Origin: Cenococcum geophilum 1.58
Lineage: Eukaryota; Ascomycota; Dothideomycetes; Gloniales; Gloniaceae
Length of the DNA: 64,000 nucleotides
Direction of reading: 5' to 3'
Assembly: GCA_001692895.1 (NCBI GenBank)
Contig: KV748275.1
Span: 248,001-312,000, forward strand
Each line of letters opens with the position of its first letter. The first letter of the stretch is position 1. Position numbers and translations under genes: made by a program. The notes under the pieces are model-generated. The model searched no databases. It was given only the letters and a program-made list of their open reading frames with translations, and was not told the DNA's origin. Below, piece after piece: positions 57,704 to 64,000 of this stretch.

Positions 57704-60480
57704 AGGTAGTAATTCTAATTAGTTATCCTAATAGTAGTCTATAAAGGGGCGTAGTTGCTAATTAAAATACTAGTTTATAATCTTAGTTTAGCTATCCATC
57801 TAAGGGTAAAATATAGTAGAGAGTTTAATCTTAATCCTAAGGATACGGTAGAGTTCGTTTTAGAAATCTAATATAAACTAAGGACTATAGTTAGAAATAA
57901 TTAATTTAGGGGCACCGTAAAATTAATAAATGCTATTAATATAGAGGCGGGCTATATCCTTTATAGCTATAGTCTTAAAATAAGGGAGGGAGATGAATTA
58001 CTTATATAGCCGGTTAATTAGTACAAAGGCCGTATTATAGCCGTAGGCGTCCTTTAGAAATAACTTAAAGTCCATTATAATATATTGCTAAAGGCGTTCT
58101 AGAATAGGCAGTAGTTATAACTACCTAGGGGTTTAATTCCTAGGAGTATCTATACGTTTATAGGCGTGGCAGTTTCCAATAAATCGTTTTATATTAGATA
58201 GGAGTCCTTACTAGTAATAACGAGGCGCTAGTAGTTAGTAGGTTTTATCTTAACTAGGGTATACTATAGAGACTTAATAGTAGGCTTCGCGGATTAGCTC
58301 TATCTGTAGGTTATTAATATCTAGGACTATAATCCGTTCCTGGTATAAAAGCAGTCCTTCTTCTATTTTTGGGTTGGGGTTACCTTTTATAGCTTAGTTA
58401 TGGAGGGCTTTTAGAAAGTTAGCCATGCGGTTTATAGTTAGGATACGGTTAACTAGCCCTATTAGTTTATCTAAGACTTCTCCTTTTAAGGGTGCTAACT
58501 TATTCCGTTTAGAGTTTAATTCTTTAAGAATCTATAGGTTAAGCTATTTGGGGTAAAGGAGGGCGTGTGTCCAGTATTAAGTCTTTAGCTTATTCTAAGG
58601 TTTTATATCTTATTTCCTTCGGGTTAATATATTAGCTTTAGTATTTAGCTTACTAGAACAATATATAATTATAAAAAAGAATTAGAAAAGTATTTTGGCC
58701 TAGTAGGCTTATTATCTAGTAAGTTACTTTATAGTTATAAAATACTCTAGGGCTTTATAATCCATATATATTTTAATTTAAGAGTTAGTGCCTTTAAGCT
58801 CTGCGCGCTATTAGGATAATAATTAGATAATAGCTAGCATTTCTTTATTGTATACTTTATAGTTATACTTAGCCAGGTCTATTATTATTTTAAAAAAAAA
58901 GGCGATAGGGTACTATTTGCCGTCTAAATATAGCTGTAATAGGATTCCCGCTATAACTCTATTAAAAGTGTCTGTCTCTAGCATTAATTTAAGGTCTAAA
59001 TTATAGTAATAAAGAATTAAAACAGAGATAAGCTAATCTTTTAACTCCCTAAAGGCTTCTATATAGTTATTATTAAAGATAAAAGGCGTATCTTTCCGGG
59101 TAAATTATATAAGAGGCTTTGCTACCATTTTATAGTTATAGATAAACTAATAATAGAAGTTATAAAAACTAAGGAAGAATTAGATCCTTTTTATAGTATA
59201 AGGGGGTTTCTAGTTACAGATTACTTCGACCTTCTTTAGATTAACTTTAATTCCGTTTATAGTAATAATAAACCTAAGGTACTTTATATACTTTACCCTA
59301 AATTTATATTTCTTAATATTAACTTATAAGCCTACATTCTATAGTCTTTTTAAAACCTTCTTAATATAAACCTAGTGCTTTAGTTTATTGTCTAAGTATA
59401 TAATAATATCGTCTAGGTATACTATATAGAATTCATTAAGGTAGTTAAATAGGACGTCATTTATATACCTTTAGTATATAGTAGGCCTATTTATAAGTCT
59501 AAAAGAAAGGACTTTATATTTATAGGACCCGTAACGGATATAAAATAGGTAAAGTAAAAGGGGCTTAACTTGGCTTAATAAACCCTTTATTAAGGTTATT
59601 AATTAAGTACTACTTAGTTACTTTTAGCTTATCTATTAATTATTAGTAAAGGGGGCTAAAGCCTAGCAAGTTATTGGCTTCCAATTAAATCTTATAGTTG
59701 TATATTTAGTAAGGTGGTAACGTATCTAAAGCCGTCTTTAAGAATGCATCCTTATAATTTGTGTAAATAGTAAAAAGGAGGCGTTTAACTAGTTCCTCGT
59801 TAGTTTCCTTAGCTAGCTTTTCCTCCCTATTATTAATAATTTAATTAATCTTATATAGGCTTATTATAAAGACCTTATTATCTTTCTGGTATATATTAAA
59901 GTAAAACGCTATAGCGCTAATTATAGTAATGTCTACTATAAGGGGGCTATATAATAATAAGGATATATGCAACTTTAGGGGCTTCTAGGGTATTAGCGCT
60001 ATTGTTACTCCTTTTAGCTCCTATTACATCTTTTAGAGGTTATCCCTTATATCTTATTAGTACGTTCTTTTCCATACTAGTCAGATTTACGCAATTTAAA
60101 CGTCGTCTATATTACTATCTATCCCGCTTCTATATATAGAGTTTTTATTAATTATAGCGCTTTAGGAAAGTATCTTTACTAGTATAAAAGAGTTCCTTCC
60201 GGCCTTATAACGGGCATCTTCTTAGGTAAAGGCTAGGTTATAATTAGTTACATCCTACTATAGTGGTGTAATTTAGCCCCTAGATTTAATATCTAGATTA
60301 GGTATAGTTTTGGGAGAGCCTAGGCCTTCTATAAGTTATATAGATCGGTCTAAAGCCTTTAGAGTCTTTAATAACTTAGATAGGTATAAGGGATATAAAA
60401 TACACTCTTTTCTTCTCTTCTTACTAACTACTTTCCTATTAATTTCTATTGATTAACTACAACCGACTAACCGACCTAAT
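57704..60480 (-). pseudogene. G4 pol (integrase, RNase H, RT, protease), RIP-degraded
   Basis: Read on the minus strand. The protease/RT linker at 60.0-60.3 kb matches G1 at 24.2-24.6 kb (PLPKKMPVIRPEGT-like, then the GMEKNVLIRYKG segment). The RT active site is well kept as NEFYIVYLDDIII near 59400-59440, followed by RNase H near 58.7-59.0 kb and integrase at 57.7-58.6 kb. It continues at 49743 in the chromodomain section. Stops are frequent. Confidence 0.75.
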
Positions 60481-60970
60481 AGCACTGTAACTTCCTATTT
60501 AAGAGGGACCGCGTATACTACTATATATAGCATTCCACGTGGGAATAACGGCAAGCTCTTTAGATTAAAAGTCCAGCGCTATATACACAGGAGACGTATA
60601 GGAACGCGCTATAGCCATAAAAGGACCGAAAACTGTTAAGTTACCATTACTAGAAGTCGTTAAGTTACTAATAGGTGCGGAAATTGAGTACGGAACTACT
60701 AGCGACGTACGCGTAGGCATCACCATTATTAAGATAAATTAATAACACTTTTGGAGATTGTTATTTAAGACCTATAGTAGACGGAATAGATAACTAGGGG
60801 TAGGAATATAAGTATGGGGTATAGCAGGATAGAGGATAAAAGAGAGGGTTATAATGCATTAGGACCAGCAAAAAGAAGTCTTTAATTTTTTATTTAATAT
60901 ATTTGCAACAGTCTATATAATTCTTTTAGCATTTATATAAGCCTCCCTTAAATCTATAAGAGTAATAGCG
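60481..60970. other. non-coding stretch between Gypsy fragments
   Basis: No gene. It may hold the untranslated leader of the following gag fragment. A tRNA-Lys-like segment lies at 60530-60607 on the minus strand (see findings). Confidence 0.5.
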
Positions 60971-61799
60971 ATGGGACCAATAAAGGGAATACTAGGGATG
61001 CTAGGCCTATTTTATAATGACGGTAAAGAAGGAAGTAGGCAGCCTATTAACCTATAAAGTTTTCTTAACCTAGAGGATGTGGTACTAGACCTAACTCCTA
61101 TAACGTCTAGAACCGATAACCTTTAGTAAAAAGAGGATAAAAACTAGGAGGTTAACTTGCCTACTCTAGGAGAAACTGCTAGTCCGTTACCTTATAATAA
61201 ACTATTAATAGAATAAGATAAGGTATATATTATAGCCTAACCTATACCAGCTCTAGGGACTTTAGGAACTCTTTACTTTATAGGATAAAACGTATTATAA
61301 TTTATTAAACGGTATAAGTAACTATATATTTAACACTGTGTTATAAACGATAAGAAGTATTAAGGACTTCTAGAATATTATAACTATTAAATAGGGACCT
61401 AAATCCAAAGTCTGCTTAAGTTTATTATTAGCAGATAGATAAAACTCGTAAGAAAGCTTTAGACAAACTACTAAGGAAGTAACTACTTTTAATAAGTTAA
61501 GATAGTAGAATTCTTAAAAGCGTATATACTATAGTACAGGAATAACCCACCTAATAGTATACGTAAGTACTATAGATAATTTATACTAATTTCCTAAAAG
61601 GTTACTAAAGCTAGTAATTTGGAAAACTATAAATAAGGATACTGGTTTATAAAAGGACTTTTATTTAAATATTAAAAAATACTATAACTAAAACAGGAGC
61701 TGACCTGAATAGATAAGAGTCTTTTAACTTTTACCTGCTAAGAAGGGCTATAGAAGATAGGCTTAATTCGCATAAGGGCGTAGACCGCTTATTAATAAT
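60971..61799 (+). pseudogene. Gypsy gag fragment G6
   Basis: From the ATG at 60971 (MGPIKGILGMLGLFYNDGKE) the frame holds a capsid-like section: PIPALGTLGTLYFIG.NVL.FIKRYK near 61240, then SLLKFIISR.IKLVRKL, VEFLKAYILQYRNNPPNSIRKYYRQFILIS near 61505-61590, and GYWFIKGLLFKY near 61635. This resembles the Retrotrans_gag region of fungal Gypsy elements of a family different from G1-G4. It contains many stops and is cut off exactly at the Copia LTR (61800), so the Copia inserted into it or replaced its continuation. Confidence 0.65.
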
Positions 61800-62320
61800 T
61801 GTTGGAAACACAGGGTGACTTACCAATAACGACTACTCGAGTAGGGTTACAGTGATGTTGGTTGATTCTTATTAATAGGAATAAGAAAAGGGGTAAGGAA
61901 CTTAAGGTTCCTTACCACGCTAGGGCCACGTCGACACGTGACGGTAATATGCTTCATGCGACGGCAATTTGCCTTATTCCCGACACTAGCAACTCTTCTT
62001 TTTGTAGTTGCTATATATATATATACAAACAGACAGTATATAATAATACTAGATAATATATAATAAAACTAGACAATATATAATAAAACTAGACGATATA
62101 TAATAATGCAGCAGTTGGTAGAATTTAGTAGATAACGCGAAGACGGGTAGGCCGCTAAGACGCTAGTAGTAAGCAAGCCAATAGCAATTTTCCACACTGG
62201 GCATGGAAAATCCTAATTGGTTAGCAGAAGTCCACACCGCCACCTAAATTAATTAGGCGCGGCGCTCTTAGCAAGGATCTAACTAATTAGACAACTTTAA
62301 CCGGCGGTTAAAGTTCTATA
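61800..62320 (-). repeat. 3' LTR of Copia copy 2
   Basis: On the plus strand it begins TGTTGGAAACACAGGGTGAC. Its reverse complement matches the Copia LTR at 1622-2164. A short run of near-identical units TAATAAAACTAGAYRATATA (about 62038-62105) lies inside. The start of the LTR at 62320 is inferred by alignment with copy 1. Confidence 0.75.
62293..62315. repeat. palindromic module, copy 4
   Basis: AACTTTAACCGGCGGTTAAAGTT in inverted context (CTAACTAATTAGAC before it), at the start of the Copia LTR as in copy 1. Confidence 0.9.
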
Positions 62321-64000
62321 AGATCTTAACTTCTCTAAATTTCCCTCTTAACCTAACCTTCAACTTATATATATAGAGTATTTATATTAATAAACGTCTC
62401 TAGTGCCTTATTTGGGTTTACCTTTGTTATCGCATCTACTAGGTTATTTTAGCCATTAATCTATTAGATCTTAAAGAGTTCTTAACGCTTATAGGACTGC
62501 TAAAGTGCTATAATATTAATTATAAGACGCTTCTCCTTTATAGTACTAAGCTTAACTAAATACTTATAGAGGGAATATAAGTTGGTGTATATAATTATAG
62601 GAATAGCGGGAAGTTTAAGCCGGTCTGTAATTATCTTAAAGGTAGTTCTAATTGCAATTGCTATATTAACTCCGCCAACCATTCTATATATCTCTAACGC
62701 TAGAACGCTTTAAGTAATGCGCTTACTCTTAGTTAAGCTCTAATAAATAAGGTTGCCGTAGATTATAAAGTTATTCTCTCCAGTAGATTCGTTCGCGATA
62801 ATAATCTTATATTTTAGCTAGGAGCTAAAATCTTTATTATTTATAAACGATCCATTAATAAATACGAAGAGCTTAGCGGTAGGAAGGCTAATAAGCACGT
62901 AAAGTAGTCCCCTATCGAGATGGTTTATTTACTAGAAAAAACGCTTATTTAGGGCAAGAACGTTATCCTTAGTTGGTTTCTGGTATTAAGCGGCAATAGA
63001 GAGATTAAAGGAAGCCTTAGGTTAATAGATAGAAGCCACATAAGCTCCGTAAGCGCGTTGCTCTATATATCCTTACTTTAGAGAATTAACGTTAATAACG
63101 TTAATCTTCTTGCCTTAACCCTTCTAGCGTAGAGCAATGGAGCCCTTATTTAGGGAGAGGATACATCCATTAAAGAGTAATAGTATTACTAAGTTAAGTC
63201 TTTCCTTTAGCTTTGCTATAAGATTTGCCTTTACTAGCTTATCTTCTTTAAGAGCTAAAAATTGGTTGTCTCCTAAGATAATTATATCATCTATTTATAT
63301 ACCGACGATTCTAAATAAAGTTCCTATAGTTGTAATAAGGAAGCAGGGATTAAATATAAAAGTAGTTATCAAAAGCTTCTCCTTATAGTGCTTGCTGTAG
63401 GTAGCCCACTAATAAGTTCCTACCTCTGCGATTCTATATAATGGCTTAAGTACAACTATAATCGTATCCTCGGGATATTGGTAGCGAATTTACTCTAGAA
63501 GGTATGCTAGTATTAAGCGCTAAAGGCGCGTCTCTAATTAGGTGTAGGCCTAAGTAATATCTTATAGGTAAACCGCTATCCTATTCTTTATTAAGGAGGG
63601 AGCTAGTATAATAATAACTTATTAACTAGCTCGTTAAATTATAGGGGATTATATAAAGATTACTTCCTTACCGTTATCGTTATAACCTTAAATAACTAGC
63701 CTTAACTTCTTAAATAGGGTATTAGTAGCTTTACCTTTAATCTTATTAACTATTCTTAACTTAAATATACGGACTCCATCGAACTTAGTAGGGTCGTATT
63801 TCTTGAATTTAAAGACTCCTCTTATAATGAGACCGTCGATCTCCTACTTGTTAGATGCTTAGAAAGGAACTCCTAGAGTTATAATACGGCCTTCTTTTTA
63901 GAGCTATTTTATAAGTTTAAAGTCAGCCTTCTCTTTAGCTGTTATAAAGGCCATTAATAGTTTATCTCTATTCTTAATAGCGGTAACAAATTGCTCTTCG
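62321..64000 (-). pseudogene. Ty1/Copia polyprotein copy 2 (RT to RNase H), RIP-degraded
   Basis: The minus-strand reading reproduces the protein of 1-1621. VNIAIAIRTTFKIITDRLKL and YTNLYSLYKYLVKLSTIKEK lie in the RNase H/C-terminal part (62500-62680). STGENNFIIYGN is near 62760, and an RT section with IDDIIILGDN lies near 63280. The element continues beyond the window. Stop codons are slightly fewer than in copy 1, but it is not functional. Confidence 0.85.

Larger units (their letters stand above)
39043..60480 (-). mobile_element. Ty3/Gypsy G4 (G1-related, minus strand), interrupted by two G3 elements
   Basis: Pieces 39043-39113, 48733-49748 and 57699 to about 60480 read on the minus strand as one G1-like element. 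The 3' LTR spans 48945-48733 and then 39113-39043, split by G3 copy b. It contains TTAGTATCTTTATTA..., AAGCTTTAGTTTAGAGGCAT and ends GCCGTTATA as in G1. The chromodomain and integrase tail lie at 48.97-49.74 kb. Integrase, RNase H, RT and protease follow after G3 copy a, at 57.7-60.4 kb. The 5' LTR and gag are not found, so the right side is truncated. Confidence 0.75.

Overview
The window comes from a filamentous ascomycete (Pezizomycotina-type) genome with strongly bipartite composition. About 85% of it is AT-rich wreckage of transposable elements whose coding frames are full of TAA/TAG codons, many where Trp or Gln is expected. This is the pattern left by repeat-induced point mutation (RIP, CpA to TpA). 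Embedded in it is one GC-balanced island, roughly 11.6-21.9 kb, with three normal-looking genes carrying short fungal introns (GTAAGT/GTATGC donors, CTGAC/CTAAC branch sites). The species cannot be named from the sequence.

Gene island. On the minus strand (17088 to 11721) lies a multi-exon gene for a large secreted protein: signal peptide, a NucA/NucB-like nuclease domain (CDEFPPATWVEGG), then a GH55-type beta-1,3-glucanase with two pectate-lyase-like beta-helix repeats. A one-base homopolymer frameshift sits near its 3' end. Divergent from it (18287-20078, plus) is a secreted protein with a LysM domain, three chitin-binding type-1 (CBM18) domains, a Ser/Thr-rich linker and CFEM-like repeats; the third repeat lies beyond a premature stop. 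The two share a 1.2-kb intergenic region that holds two inverted-repeat structures. A hAT-like MITE (20349-20923, perfect 8-bp target duplication) separates them from an orphan acidic protein (20995-21801, minus). Together the first two genes suggest a cell-wall-directed, DNA-degrading secreted system. That function is inference.

Left flank (1-11.6 kb): 3' part of a Copia element, a minus-strand Gypsy (family G3) interrupted by a Fot1/pogo transposon, the integrase half of another Gypsy (G5), a long foldback element and LTR scraps.

Right flank (22.1-64 kb): a complete Gypsy G1 (TSD GTAAA). Next is a second copy of the hAT MITE (TSD TATATATA), split by a complete Gypsy G2 (TSD CTATC) and by a complete non-coding LTR element (TSD GTGTC). 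Next is a minus-strand Gypsy G4 related to G1, interrupted by two complete G3 Gypsy elements (TSDs CTAAG and ATTAT); one of these carries a second pogo element inside its LTR. Then come a Gypsy gag fragment and an inverted second Copia copy running off the window. The nested target duplications give a clear order of insertion. No transposon open reading frame looks intact.
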